DNA of 40,738 nucleotides from Myxococcales bacterium (GTDB lineage: Bacteria; Myxococcota_A; Polyangia; JAAYKL01), in contig JAAYKL010000049.1 of assembly GCA_012522445.1 (NCBI GenBank), forward strand, positions 1-40,738, given 5' to 3'. Below, piece by piece: positions 19,877 through 27,425 of this stretch. Every line of letters begins with the position of its first letter. The stretch's first letter is position 1. Both the position numbers and the translations under genes were made by a program. The notes beneath the pieces were generated by a model. It saw only the letters and a list, made by a program, of their open reading frames with translations, searched no databases and had not been told where the DNA came from.

Positions 19877-21337
19877 ATGAAACACCGCGCCGCATCACTG
19901 CCCATCTTTCCCCGGTCGCTGCCCGTCTTTCCCCGGTCGCTGCCCGTCCTCATTCTGTCATCGTTTTCCCTCGCGTTCATCCTCTGCCCATTCTTTGCGG
20001 GATGCCGCACCCAACCCAACGACGACGCAAAACCCACAGCCATGAACGACCCCGCGGCCGCTGCACAACAAACCGAAACCGCGGCAACACCCCAACGCGA
20101 AAGCGACAACGCTGAAGACGAAGACAACCACAATGGCGGCGAAGGAGAGGGGGAAGGTCTGCTCGCCACCAACGATGAGGAGATACCCGACAACCAAATC
20201 GACACCGTCCGCCCGCCCGCTACGCGCAAGCCCGAACCCATCGTGCCCTTGCCGGTCTTTCCCCCGCCAGCAGCCGGCGCCATGATCGACATCCCGGCCG
20301 GTCAGTTTTTGCGCGGCAGCGCCCCCCAAGATCCCCTGCGCGACCAATTCGCCGAAAACGATGCCCTCGCCACCGACGTGACCCCCTTCCAAATCGACGT
20401 CCTTCCCTGGCCCAACGACCCCGCGATTGACTACCTTGTCGGCGTTCCGCGCGCCGAAGCCGAGGCCCTTTGCGCCAGCGTGGGCAAGCGCCTGTGCACC
20501 GAAATCGAATGGGAGTTCGCCTGCCGCAGCACCGACAGCCGCCGCTACCCATCGGGCAACACTTACGAGGACAGCCGGTATGCCGAACACGCCGGACCGG
20601 CATCGCCCTTTGGCGTCTACGGCTTTGGCAAAATCATGGAGTGGACCGCCAGCGCCTGGGGCGGAGAAGCCGATCAAGTGGAACGCGCAGCGGTGCGCGG
20701 CTGGAGCCAAGGCGCCCTAACATTGGGCGAACCCACAACGCCCGAGAAGGGACGCCGCTGTGCCAAGCGCCACCACCGCACCCCCACGCTCAGCGATCCC
20801 GAGGTGGGCTTTCGCTGCTGCAAAGGAACGCCCAACAAGGCGGTGTGCACCATTGAAGGGCCTAGGCCGTCCCACAGCCTGTACACCAACATCAAGCCCG
20901 AAAAGTTCACCGAAGTGATCCGCATGATCCCGGAGTTGGCCCCCATTCACGACAACCCGCACATGTACAGCGACGGAGACGTGCGCACCGTCTTGGCCCG
21001 CCGCGCCAGCGATCGCCAGGCCCTGGCCCGCAGCGGCATTCACTTTCACTGGAAGCCCCTGCGCTGGATACCGCGCCAAGGCACCGAGCTCTGGGTCGCC
21101 GTGGGTCGCTCCAATCGCCACGCGTTCATCGTCGCCCTGCACGAAACCATCGATAACGAAGCCTACGTCCACGGCTCCAGCCTCATCCTCTGGGACACGC
21201 CCGCCCCCATCGCCATCGCCTGGCGCGAGGGACACCGCGATCAAGTGTACTGGGCGCCCTGCTGGGGATGCCGCGACGGCGGCACCATCGAATGGGACGA
21301 CGCGCGCAACGAGGTTATCATTACGCACAAATGGTAA
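19877..21337 (+). CDS. Lipoprotein with a SUMF1/formylglycine-generating-enzyme-like domain
   Basis: A 486-aa protein with a long hydrophobic leader and lipobox FAGC (Cys43), then an acidic low-complexity linker to about residue 130. A SUMF1-type (FGE/NirV/EgtB fold) domain follows, ~135-315: MIDIPAGQFLRGSAPQDPLR at its start, EAEALCASVGKRLCTEIEWEFACRS in the middle, KIMEWTASAW, and DPEVGFRCCKG at the end. The ~165-residue C-terminal domain contains GIHFHWKPLRWI and EWDDARNEVIITHKW and is unrecognised. I cannot see the paired cysteines used for copper and catalysis in true FGE, so a binding or structural role is more likely. The leader contains a duplicated FPRSLPV heptapeptide. The 64-bp repeat lies directly upstream. 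Confidence 0.86.
   Translation: MKHRAASLPIFPRSLPVFPRSLPVLILSSFSLAFILCPFFAGCRTQPNDDAKPTAMNDPAAAAQQTETAATPQRESDNAEDEDNHNGGEGEGEGLLATNDEEIPDNQIDTVRPPATRKPEPIVPLPVFPPPAAGAMIDIPAGQFLRGSAPQDPLRDQFAENDALATDVTPFQIDVLPWPNDPAIDYLVGVPRAEAEALCASVGKRLCTEIEWEFACRSTDSRRYPSGNTYEDSRYAEHAGPASPFGVYGFGKIMEWTASAWGGEADQVERAAVRGWSQGALTLGEPTTPEKGRRCAKRHHRTPTLSDPEVGFRCCKGTPNKAVCTIEGPRPSHSLYTNIKPEKFTEVIRMIPELAPIHDNPHMYSDGDVRTVLARRASDRQALARSGIHFHWKPLRWIPRQGTELWVAVGRSNRHAFIVALHETIDNEAYVHGSSLILWDTPAPIAIAWREGHRDQVYWAPCWGCRDGGTIEWDDARNEVIITHKW
19906..19947. repeat. 21-bp tandem duplication in the lipoprotein signal peptide
   Basis: Two perfect copies of CTTTCCCCGGTCGCTGCCCG plus T (19906-19926 and 19927-19947), giving FPRSLPV twice in the signal-peptide n-region. 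The identity implies a recent duplication; it lengthens the leader without breaking the frame. Confidence 0.95.
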
Positions 21338-21402
21338 CGCACGCGGCGCAGCGCACATGCACCGAGGCGCCCCAACACCCAACATTAAAATAGATGCGAA
21401 GC

Positions 21403-22128
21403 TTAAAAGTGCCGCGCGGCGTGTTCGGCGGCTCCGGGCGTGTCCACGTCCTGCCAGCGCCCATCGCCGATGTCGTGCACCAGCGCCCGCCCCTCCTGAC
21501 ACAGCGCAAAGACACCGTCCGATAGCGAACAATCCCCATCGTCGCGCGTAGCTGCCGCTTGCGCAATTTTGTCGAAGAGCGCCGGCGTACAGGCAAAGAG
21601 CCCCACATCGACGGCATCGAAGTTATCGAGCACTTTGTGAATGGCGACAATTTTGCCGTTCTCCGTGCGCACCTTGGTGGCGTCGTCCTCGTCGTAAATT
21701 TGATCGAGCTTTCGATCCACTGCCAACACCAGGCCGTTTTCTGGCAAAGCTGCCCGCGACAATCCCGCGATGATAGAGGCATCGAAGATGTGATCGGACA
21801 TCGACAAAAAGAAGGGGCGCGCCCCCACGGCCTCTCGGGCGGACAGCACCGACAAGCCGTTGCTCATGCGGTAGCGCGGATTGGTGACAAACTGCACGTC
21901 CATGGGAAGCGCCGCTGCCCGCACGCCCGCCATCACCTCTTCGGCGCGATACCCCACAACGACAATGGCCTCGCGGATGCCCGCCTCCAAAAACCGATCG
22001 AGGACGCGCAAGATCAACGCACGCCCCTTGATGGGCAACAATGGCTTGGGCGGGCCCGCATCCGAATGCAGCCGCGAACCGGTACCGGCGGCGATGATCA
22101 CCGCAACTTCGGGGGTGGGTTGTGACAT
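21403..22128 (-). CDS. Nucleotidyltransferase (inositol-/sugar-/choline-phosphate type)
   Basis: A 241-aa GT-A-fold nucleotidyltransferase. The nucleotide-binding signature is at the N-terminus (VIIAAGTGSRLHSDAGPPKP, residues ~10-29). An activator Lys follows in PLLPIKGR, then GIREAIVVVGYRAEEV. The metal site is likely in FFLSMSDHIFD, and DVDTPGA closes the domain. The SDHIF and VDVGLF elements resemble CTP:inositol-1-phosphate and phosphocholine cytidylyltransferases more than GlmU-type enzymes, but the exact substrate cannot be read from sequence. GAGGAG precedes the ATG. Third gene of a minus-strand operon, 48 bp after the fructosamine-kinase homologue. Convergent with the SUMF1 lipoprotein gene. 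Confidence 0.87.
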   Translation of the reverse strand: MSQPTPEVAVIIAAGTGSRLHSDAGPPKPLLPIKGRALILRVLDRFLEAGIREAIVVVGYRAEEVMAGVRAAALPMDVQFVTNPRYRMSNGLSVLSAREAVGARPFFLSMSDHIFDASIIAGLSRAALPENGLVLAVDRKLDQIYDEDDATKVRTENGKIVAIHKVLDNFDAVDVGLFACTPALFDKIAQAAATRDDGDCSLSDGVFALCQEGRALVHDIGDGRWQDVDTPGAAEHAARHF

Positions 22129-22176
22129 GGTGTTCTCCTCAAACGGTTGCCTGTTTTTGCAGGTCGATGCACGCGG

Positions 22177-23058
22177 TCAGGCGTATTTTCGGGCCGTGGC
22201 CATCACACCCGCGTGATAGCCACCACCAAACAAAATCAAGTGATTGAGCAGGTGATAAAGATTGTAGCCATCTCGCCGCTCGGCATAACCGGGCTGCAAG
22301 GGCCATACCGATTCATAGGATCGATAAAAGGCCTCGGGAAATCGCCCGAACAATTCGGACATGGCGATATCGACTTCGCGGTGCCCAAAGTACACCGCTG
22401 GGTCGACGAGCACCGGTTCTCCGCCGGGACCGGGAAAGGCATTGCCCGTCCACAGATCGCCGTGCACCAGGCTCATCTCGCCTTCGGGCGAAAGCAACCA
22501 CTGCGCGACACGTGCCACCACGCGCTCCAGCACCTGTTCATCGCTGCGCGACAGCAACCGCTGCCTGGCGGCCAGCTCCACCAAAAAGCCCAGGCGATGC
22601 GCTGCAAAAAACGACTCCCAGGTATCGGACCAGGTGTTTCGCTGCACCGTCTTGCCAATGAAGTTGTCGATGGCATAGCCCGGCGCTGGATGCCGCGATG
22701 TGCGGTGGAGCGTCGCCAAGGCGCGGCCAAAGTCCTCAGCCCAGTCCGTTGTGGGGCGCCCATGGGGGATGTACGCCATGAGCAACACCGGCGCGCCCTC
22801 TTCCTCGGCGATACCGATGGGGGTCGGCACAAGCGGTCCCCCGGGCACCTGTAACGCCAGCAGGCCGTCGCGCTCAGCGGCGAACATCTGCGCAGCCCGT
22901 GGCGAACGCGCCGTCTTGGCGAACACGTCTTCTCCGTTGCTCAACCGAAGTTTCGACGCGGCACAGATGGAGCCCCCCGACACACTTGCGCGCCGGACAA
23001 CCGTTACGTCGTTGCCATAATGCGCCTTAAGACAGGCCAACAGACCCGGCAGAGTCAT
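22177..23058 (-). CDS. Fructosamine-3-kinase family protein (ribulosamine/erythrulosamine kinase candidate)
   Basis: A 293-aa aminoglycoside-phosphotransferase-fold kinase. Motifs: SGGSICAASKLRLSNGEDVF and FAKTA (ATP Lys), the Brenner-type catalytic loop SLVHGDLWTGN, and the metal/Asp motif VLVDPAVYFGHREVDIAMSE. FN3K-family kinases phosphorylate sugar adducts on protein amines so that they fall off. Bacterial members characterised so far prefer ribulosamines and erythrulosamines, and are often encoded beside a low-Mr tyrosine-phosphatase homologue. Here that phosphatase gene ends 4 bp upstream of this start, which supports a deglycation role. The substrate remains inference. Confidence 0.9.
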   Translation of the reverse strand: MTLPGLLACLKAHYGNDVTVVRRASVSGGSICAASKLRLSNGEDVFAKTARSPRAAQMFAAERDGLLALQVPGGPLVPTPIGIAEEEGAPVLLMAYIPHGRPTTDWAEDFGRALATLHRTSRHPAPGYAIDNFIGKTVQRNTWSDTWESFFAAHRLGFLVELAARQRLLSRSDEQVLERVVARVAQWLLSPEGEMSLVHGDLWTGNAFPGPGGEPVLVDPAVYFGHREVDIAMSELFGRFPEAFYRSYESVWPLQPGYAERRDGYNLYHLLNHLILFGGGYHAGVMATARKYA

Positions 23059-23062
23059 GCCA

Positions 23063-23545
23063 TCAGCCTTTTTCGCTTTGGGCTGCGGTCAACTGACGCA
23101 GCAAATTTTTCGTGGTGCGGTCAATCAATTGAAACACGTGTTCAAATCCTTCCGGACCGCCGTAATACGGATCGGGTACTTCGTCACCATCGCTTGTGTC
23201 GGTATCGAAGCTGCGAAACAAGCGCACCCGTTCACGCTGCGCGTCGGTCTTGGCCAACTTCAACACTTCTTTTTCGTTGTCGCGATCCATCACCAAGATC
23301 AAATCGAAGTCATCGAGATCAGCAGCGCGAAAATGCCGCGCCCGATGCGAAACATCGACACCGTGTGTCGCGCCGATGGCACGCGCCCGCGGATCTGGCA
23401 AATTGCCCACGTGATAAGAGATCGTTCCCGCCGACTCGGTTTGAAAATCATCGGCAACACCTAGGGCCTTGGCCTGATGATCAAAAACAGCGTGCGCCAA
23501 CGGCGAACGGCAAATGTTTCCCATACACACAAACATAATTTTCAT
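23063..23545 (-). CDS. Low-molecular-weight protein-tyrosine-phosphatase family protein
   Basis: A 160-aa phosphatase. The P-loop CMGNICRSP (CX5R, Cys7 to Arg13) sits at the N-terminus. The general-acid loop is DEVPDPYYGGPEGFEHVF, with the DPYY motif of the family. Members dephosphorylate protein tyrosine (for example in exopolysaccharide export), but homologues encoded next to FN3K-type kinases have been shown to act on ribulosamine-5-phosphate or erythrulosamine-4-phosphate. The tight spacing here (4 bp to the kinase) favours the latter. AAGGAG lies before the ATG. First gene of the three-gene operon; divergent from carD across 204 bp. Confidence 0.93.
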   Translation of the reverse strand: MKIMFVCMGNICRSPLAHAVFDHQAKALGVADDFQTESAGTISYHVGNLPDPRARAIGATHGVDVSHRARHFRAADLDDFDLILVMDRDNEKEVLKLAKTDAQRERVRLFRSFDTDTSDGDEVPDPYYGGPEGFEHVFQLIDRTTKNLLRQLTAAQSEKG

Positions 23546-23612
23546 GCGCCAACTCCTTGTAGGATGATGTACGTTTTGTTCTGTTTACATAAAGTCTGGC
23601 GGTGGCGGCTGA

Positions 23613-23641
23613 TTGACCGTCTATGCGTTTTGTGCTATACA
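23613..23641 (+). promoter_or_regulatory. Strong sigma70-type promoter of carD
   Basis: TTGACC (23613-23618), a 17-bp spacer and TATACA (23636-23641). The ~100-nt leader contains a GCACC/GGTGC hairpin (23648-23661) and an AATAAC/GTTATT inverted repeat (23698-23703 and 23719-23724), both close to the start. No clear ribosome-binding site precedes the carD ATG. Confidence 0.6.
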
Positions 23642-23749
23642 AACTGCGCACCTCACGGTGCTTCTCCGCGTGCCATTCGCACGAAGTATCAGCCTGGAAT
23701 AACCCGGTAGCTGATTGCGTTATTAGCCAGAAAGCACAAAATAAACAAG

Positions 23750-24265
23750 ATGGCGCAAGTAAAGAAATTCAAAGTAGGCGAAAAGGCAGTTTATCCGGCC
23801 CACGGCGTCGGCGAAATTGTCGATTTGCAGGTTCGTTCCATCGGCGGAAAAGAACAGCAGTTTTACATCCTCAACGTTCTCGAAAACGGCATGAAAATCA
23901 TGGTGCCGGTCGAAACCGCCCAAACAACCGGTCTACGTCATGTTATGTCGCGCGACAAAGCTCGCGAAGTCATGGACATCCTCAAAGCCGACGAGGTCGC
24001 GGTCACCTCCCAACCCTGGAACCGCCGCAATCGCGAGTACACCGACATGCTGAAGAGCGGCGACCCCTTCGAGGTGGCGCGTGTGTTTCGCGACATCTAC
24101 CGGCTCAAAAGCGAAAAAGAGCTTTCATTTGGCGAACGCCGCCTGCTCGATCTCGCCCACTCGCTGCTCGTGCTCGAACTCTCCTTGGCCCTCAACAAAA
24201 CAGAGGCCGACATCGACAAAGACATCGACTCCATTTTTCAAAGCAAACAAACTCCGGCGGCTTAG
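23750..24265 (+). CDS. CarD/CdnL-family RNA-polymerase-binding regulator
   Basis: A 171-aa protein. Its N-terminal Tudor-like RNA polymerase interaction domain (FKVGEKAVYPAHGVGEIVDL, then GGKEQQFYILNVLENGMKIMVPV) is followed by an all-helical DNA-binding domain (from about residue 75, with WNRRNREYTDMLKSGD and ELSFGERRLLDLAHSLLVLEL). Family members bind the RNA polymerase beta subunit and stabilise open complexes at rRNA and other housekeeping promoters. In myxobacteria the short form is called CdnL. With no HMGA-like tail, this protein is of the CdnL type. It overlaps the convergent GH8 gene by 4 bp at the stop codons and has a near-consensus promoter. Confidence 0.95.
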   Translation: MAQVKKFKVGEKAVYPAHGVGEIVDLQVRSIGGKEQQFYILNVLENGMKIMVPVETAQTTGLRHVMSRDKAREVMDILKADEVAVTSQPWNRRNREYTDMLKSGDPFEVARVFRDIYRLKSEKELSFGERRLLDLAHSLLVLELSLALNKTEADIDKDIDSIFQSKQTPAA

Positions 24266-25836
24266 TCCTCGTCCGCACTCACCATTACATCTGTTGCTGT
24301 GTTGGATGTCGCCTGCGTGCTGGCATCGGCGCCATTGGGCTGTGTGGCTTCGGCAGCGGCTTCGATGGCAGCGGCTTCGATGGCATCGTCGTTGGGGGCG
24401 GGGGTTTCGGAGTCGCTCTCCTGCGCAGGCGCATTTTCTTGCTCTGCGGCCCCATCTTCCGCAACAGGGGCAGGCGTGAGTTCGGCCGGCAGTTTTTCGG
24501 GAGCCCACCAGTTGCCCGACACCGTGATCAACACCATTAAGCGAATGGAGTCGGCGTAGTAATTTTCGGGTCCCTTGCGCGCAACGGCGGTCCACAACTT
24601 GTCCAACCATTCCTGGTTGTCGGGATGCGCCATCGCGCTCACAGCAAACGGAGCAATGAAGGCCATGGTTTCGTACCCGGCACCGCTCAAGGGTTTTCCC
24701 TGCAGGGTATAACCGGCCAAAATATTCGATGGCTTTCCATCCGCGGCTTTTTGAATCCAGCGGTTCATGCGGGCCAAAATCACGCGGGTGTTTTTGTCTC
24801 CAGAGACCAGCCAATCGGTGCCCAGACGCCATGGATTGCGGCAGGCATTGTAGTAATGGTGCCCGTCGTGTGGCCCTTCGAGAAAGCCCGCACGCGCAGG
24901 CTCGGGGTTGGCGGACGACGCTTTAATGATGAAGTCGGGGAGCAACCCGGTCAGCGGGCTGTGCTTGGTTTGGATCGCGTTCATGGTGCGTTGCAAATTG
25001 GCGACCAAGCGATCCCAGTCCTTGTTGCCGCTGGCGTGGCCAAAGCTGCGGTAGTGCCCCAGGATAAAGTCGGACGAGCGCGTACCATCTTGAAACGCGG
25101 GTGTGCCCGTCCCGGCCCAGTCGCCCAGGTAGGTAAAGCGCGCTTGCGGCTCCACGTCTTTGGCGCGAATGGCGCGGATCACCTTTAGGGCCTCCTCGCG
25201 GTAATTGATGGCGCCATCGCTGCCCCACTGGCGATCGGCGAGCAACAGCGCATAAGCGATGTCCACATCGCCATCGGTGGCAGAGTCGACACCGCGATCA
25301 TCGCGACAGCAGATGTTTTGCGACCAGGCCATCAAGTTGCGGTGCACGGAGCTGGGATGTTCGACAAAGAAATGAAACATGCCATCGAAATACTTTTGGG
25401 CGTGGGGATCCGCACCTGCCATCAGGGCAAACACAATCATGCCATAGCCATGCGCTTCAGAAACCGTGAGGTTGTCTTGGCCGTGCCCCGTCGTAATTTG
25501 GTAACGCCCTTCGCCACAAGTTTGGCGCAGGTAGCGCGACTTCCACTGCAAATAAAAACTGCGCGCCGTGCGATCCATCTCGGCGCGACTCACGTGACTC
25601 GGAAAGATGGTGCCGTCGGCGTATGGCATCTTCACCTCTCCAAAAGGCGCGCGCGGAACGCGAGGCGCTGCATCTGTTTCACGCGGTTGGTAGCGCGGCG
25701 AAACCGGATTGTTTTGACACTGTGCCGTCGTGAGTTGCTTGTCCTTTTTTTGAAAGCCGCCCGGCGGCGCGATGCACCCCAGCAGCAGCGTCACCGGCAG
25801 AATGAACCAACACACTCGAATGTTAACCAACATCAT
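24262..25836 (-). CDS. Glycoside hydrolase family 8 lipoprotein (endoglucanase/chitosanase/xylanase type)
   Basis: A 524-aa secreted hydrolase with lipobox LLLGC (Cys21). The GH8 signature is intact (SATDGDVDIAYALLLADRQW), which includes the catalytic Asp. The upstream GHGQDNLTVSEAHGYGMIVF segment supplies the conserved acid, usually Glu, in SEAHGYG. The final ~70 residues are a Pro/Ala/Glu-rich, probably disordered tail. GH8 members cut beta-1,4 glucans, chitosan or xylan; bacterial cellulose-operon BcsZ is also GH8, but no cellulose genes are nearby. Start: the twin ATGs at 25836/25833 follow GGGAG and place the signal peptide first. An in-frame ATG at 25926 lies inside the leader hairpin and is disfavoured. 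Expression is probably controlled through the unusual leader. Confidence 0.92.
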   Translation of the reverse strand: MMLVNIRVCWFILPVTLLLGCIAPPGGFQKKDKQLTTAQCQNNPVSPRYQPRETDAAPRVPRAPFGEVKMPYADGTIFPSHVSRAEMDRTARSFYLQWKSRYLRQTCGEGRYQITTGHGQDNLTVSEAHGYGMIVFALMAGADPHAQKYFDGMFHFFVEHPSSVHRNLMAWSQNICCRDDRGVDSATDGDVDIAYALLLADRQWGSDGAINYREEALKVIRAIRAKDVEPQARFTYLGDWAGTGTPAFQDGTRSSDFILGHYRSFGHASGNKDWDRLVANLQRTMNAIQTKHSPLTGLLPDFIIKASSANPEPARAGFLEGPHDGHHYYNACRNPWRLGTDWLVSGDKNTRVILARMNRWIQKAADGKPSNILAGYTLQGKPLSGAGYETMAFIAPFAVSAMAHPDNQEWLDKLWTAVARKGPENYYADSIRLMVLITVSGNWWAPEKLPAELTPAPVAEDGAAEQENAPAQESDSETPAPNDDAIEAAAIEAAAEATQPNGADASTQATSNTATDVMVSADED

Positions 25837-25888
25837 CAACTCCCATTTGGCAAAGCGCAGTCGCCGCTGCGCAGGCGTGGCTGCGGAC

Positions 25889-25945
25889 AAAAAAAGGCCT
25901 CCTACCCGCTCGTAAAAGTCAGCCATGTTACAGGGATAGGAGGCT
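25889..25945 (-). terminator. Terminator-like hairpin with U-run in the GH8 leader (attenuator candidate)
   Basis: Read on the minus strand, GCCTCCTATCCC pairs with GGGTAGGAGGC (one bulged base) across a ~25-nt loop and is followed at once by seven T's. It lies between the GH8 promoter and the GH8 ribosome-binding site, ~53 bp before the start. It could stop transcription of the upstream metallophosphoesterase gene, but it is downstream of the GH8 promoter and so must be read through to express GH8. Confidence 0.7.
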
Positions 25946-25947
25946 CC

Positions 25948-25969
25948 GTAAATACATCAGTGTATTTAC
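25948..25969. promoter_or_regulatory. Perfect 8-bp inverted repeat at the GH8 transcript start
   Basis: GTAAATAC-6-GTATTTAC, symmetric and AT-rich. It sits just downstream of the predicted -10, where an operator for a dimeric repressor or a first RNA stem would be expected. Confidence 0.6.
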
Positions 25970-25978
25970 TTGTAGAGA

Positions 25979-26007
25979 ATTATTGCATCGTACAATTTTT
26001 TTTTCAA
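25979..26007 (-). promoter_or_regulatory. Candidate promoter of the GH8 gene
   Basis: On the minus strand, TTGAAA (26007-26002), a 17-bp spacer and AATAAT (25984-25979), within an A-rich tract that resembles an UP-like element. The predicted leader is about 135 nt. Confidence 0.55.
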
Positions 26008-26060
26008 ATGGTTTGCAAATCACATTGCGGCTTTGCACGCGATGCCAAGCCATGCGCAGG

Positions 26061-27278
26061 CTATGTGTCTGCGTGCATCAACGTCAACAATGTGATCTCG
26101 CTCTCGGTGCCCAGGCGCATCGGCGGTCCCCAAAAACCCGTTCCTTGGTTTACATAAACCTGTGTGCCACTGGCATCGCGATACCATCCTTTGTTGAACG
26201 GCTGCTGCAATCGAACCAGAAGCGAGAACGGCCAAATTTGGCCGCCATGCGTATGCCCGCTCAGCATGAGCCCCACGCCGTGACGACGCGCATTTTCAAT
26301 TTCTCTCGGCTGGTGCGCAAGCAGCACAACGGCGGCGGCGTCTTGGGCACCGCGCAACGCGCGATCGAGATCGGGGGCTTCTTCGGGGATGATGCGGCCA
26401 GCGTTGTAGTCGTTAACGCCCACCAAATAAAAGAACTCATCGCCGTGGGAAATGCGCACTCGCTCGTTGCGCAACACCCGCAGGCCCAAGGACGAGAAGT
26501 GCGGAAGCCACGTCGTGACGTCCGAGTAGTACTCGTGATTGCCCGTCACCACAAAGACGCCATGCGTGGCGCGCAGCCCTGCCAACGGTGCGATGTGTTC
26601 TGCCAGGTGAGCGACAGCGCCGTCCACCAAGTCGCCGGTGATCACCACGATGTCCGGTTGCAGCGCGTTGACACGCGCCACCACATCTGTCAGCCACGCC
26701 TGGGTCAGGCTCAACCCGATGTGCAAATCGGAGAGCTGCACCACGCGCAGTCCGCTCATCGATGAGGGAAATTTTTCAAGCCGGATGTCTTGGCGAATGA
26801 TTGTGGGTTTGCGCAAGCCGCCGGTCACAGCGACACCCGAAGCGCCCACCACTGCCAAGGCCGTAGTCCCCGCGCTCAGCCGCCGGATAAACTGACGACG
26901 ATCCGGATCATGCGCAGACTTTTTCTCTCCTGCTGGCGTGGTGTCCTTTCGAGACCGCCAACGCCGAAACAAAAAATGCAATATGCGCGCGGAGTCGACA
27001 AACAGCAGCGCGAAGACAAACAACAGAGAGGCCCCCATCCACACCAGCGGCAGAAAGGTCCACATCTTTGCCCGTTCAGCGATTGCAAGGCGCGAGACAG
27101 CCATGACCACCACCGTTCCCAACCCCATAGCCACAATCAAAGCGGTGAGCAGGCGCCTCCACACGGCTTTGTGAACCGCATCCGCCACCAGTCGCTTCCA
27201 CATATAGAACTGCATCGCCGAAAACACCGATGTGAACAGCAATGCAAACACCAAACTCTGCCACGAAAACGCATTCAT
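26061..27278 (-). CDS. Membrane-anchored calcineurin-like metallophosphoesterase
   Basis: A 405-aa protein. About four N-terminal membrane segments (residues ~5-115) are followed by a basic cytoplasmic linker and an internal Tat-like/anchor sequence (DRRQFIRRLSAGTTALAVVG, twin Arg). The phosphoesterase domain (~185-400) has all metal-binding blocks: QLSDLHIG, ITGDLVDG, VTGNHEYY, and SGHTHGGQIWPF. The YkuE/YaeI-type subgroup with this layout acts on lipid or nucleotide phosphates in some bacteria; the substrate here is unknown. The ATG at 27278 follows AAAGAG; an in-frame start at 27332 would only add a polar tail. It is divergent from the aldose-epimerase gene. Confidence 0.92.
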   Translation of the reverse strand: MNAFSWQSLVFALLFTSVFSAMQFYMWKRLVADAVHKAVWRRLLTALIVAMGLGTVVVMAVSRLAIAERAKMWTFLPLVWMGASLLFVFALLFVDSARILHFLFRRWRSRKDTTPAGEKKSAHDPDRRQFIRRLSAGTTALAVVGASGVAVTGGLRKPTIIRQDIRLEKFPSSMSGLRVVQLSDLHIGLSLTQAWLTDVVARVNALQPDIVVITGDLVDGAVAHLAEHIAPLAGLRATHGVFVVTGNHEYYSDVTTWLPHFSSLGLRVLRNERVRISHGDEFFYLVGVNDYNAGRIIPEEAPDLDRALRGAQDAAAVVLLAHQPREIENARRHGVGLMLSGHTHGGQIWPFSLLVRLQQPFNKGWYRDASGTQVYVNQGTGFWGPPMRLGTESEITLLTLMHADT

Positions 27279-27365
27279 CTCTTTGCATCCAACCTGCTGT
27301 GTTGCCGCCCCGCATGGGCATCTATCAGACAAATTTCAAATTGGCGATGTTTCCCGTTGTCGCAT

Positions 27366-27395
27366 TTGACAAGTCGCGACAAAACGCCTCACACT
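27366..27395 (+). promoter_or_regulatory. Candidate promoter of the aldose-epimerase gene
   Basis: TTGACA at 27366-27371 and, after an 18-bp spacer, CACACT at 27390-27395. The -35 is perfect and the -10 is weak. Confidence 0.35.
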
Positions 27396-27425
27396 GCCGC
27401 ACGAAAAGGAGGTACCGTTTCAACC

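Noticed and set aside
19762..20292. 176-aa minus-strand frame over the 64-bp repeat and SUMF1 lipoprotein gene
   Set aside because: Mostly antisense to a supported gene; only the part inside the repeat is noteworthy, and that is reported as a repeat property.
25836..25926. GH8 translation from the ATG at 25926
   Set aside because: No ribosome-binding site, it lies in the hairpin loop, and it would bury the lipoprotein signal peptide behind 30 polar residues.
25889..25972. c-di-GMP (GEMM-type) riboswitch before GH8
   Set aside because: The known conserved GEMM cores are not visible; only stems and a U-run can be supported.
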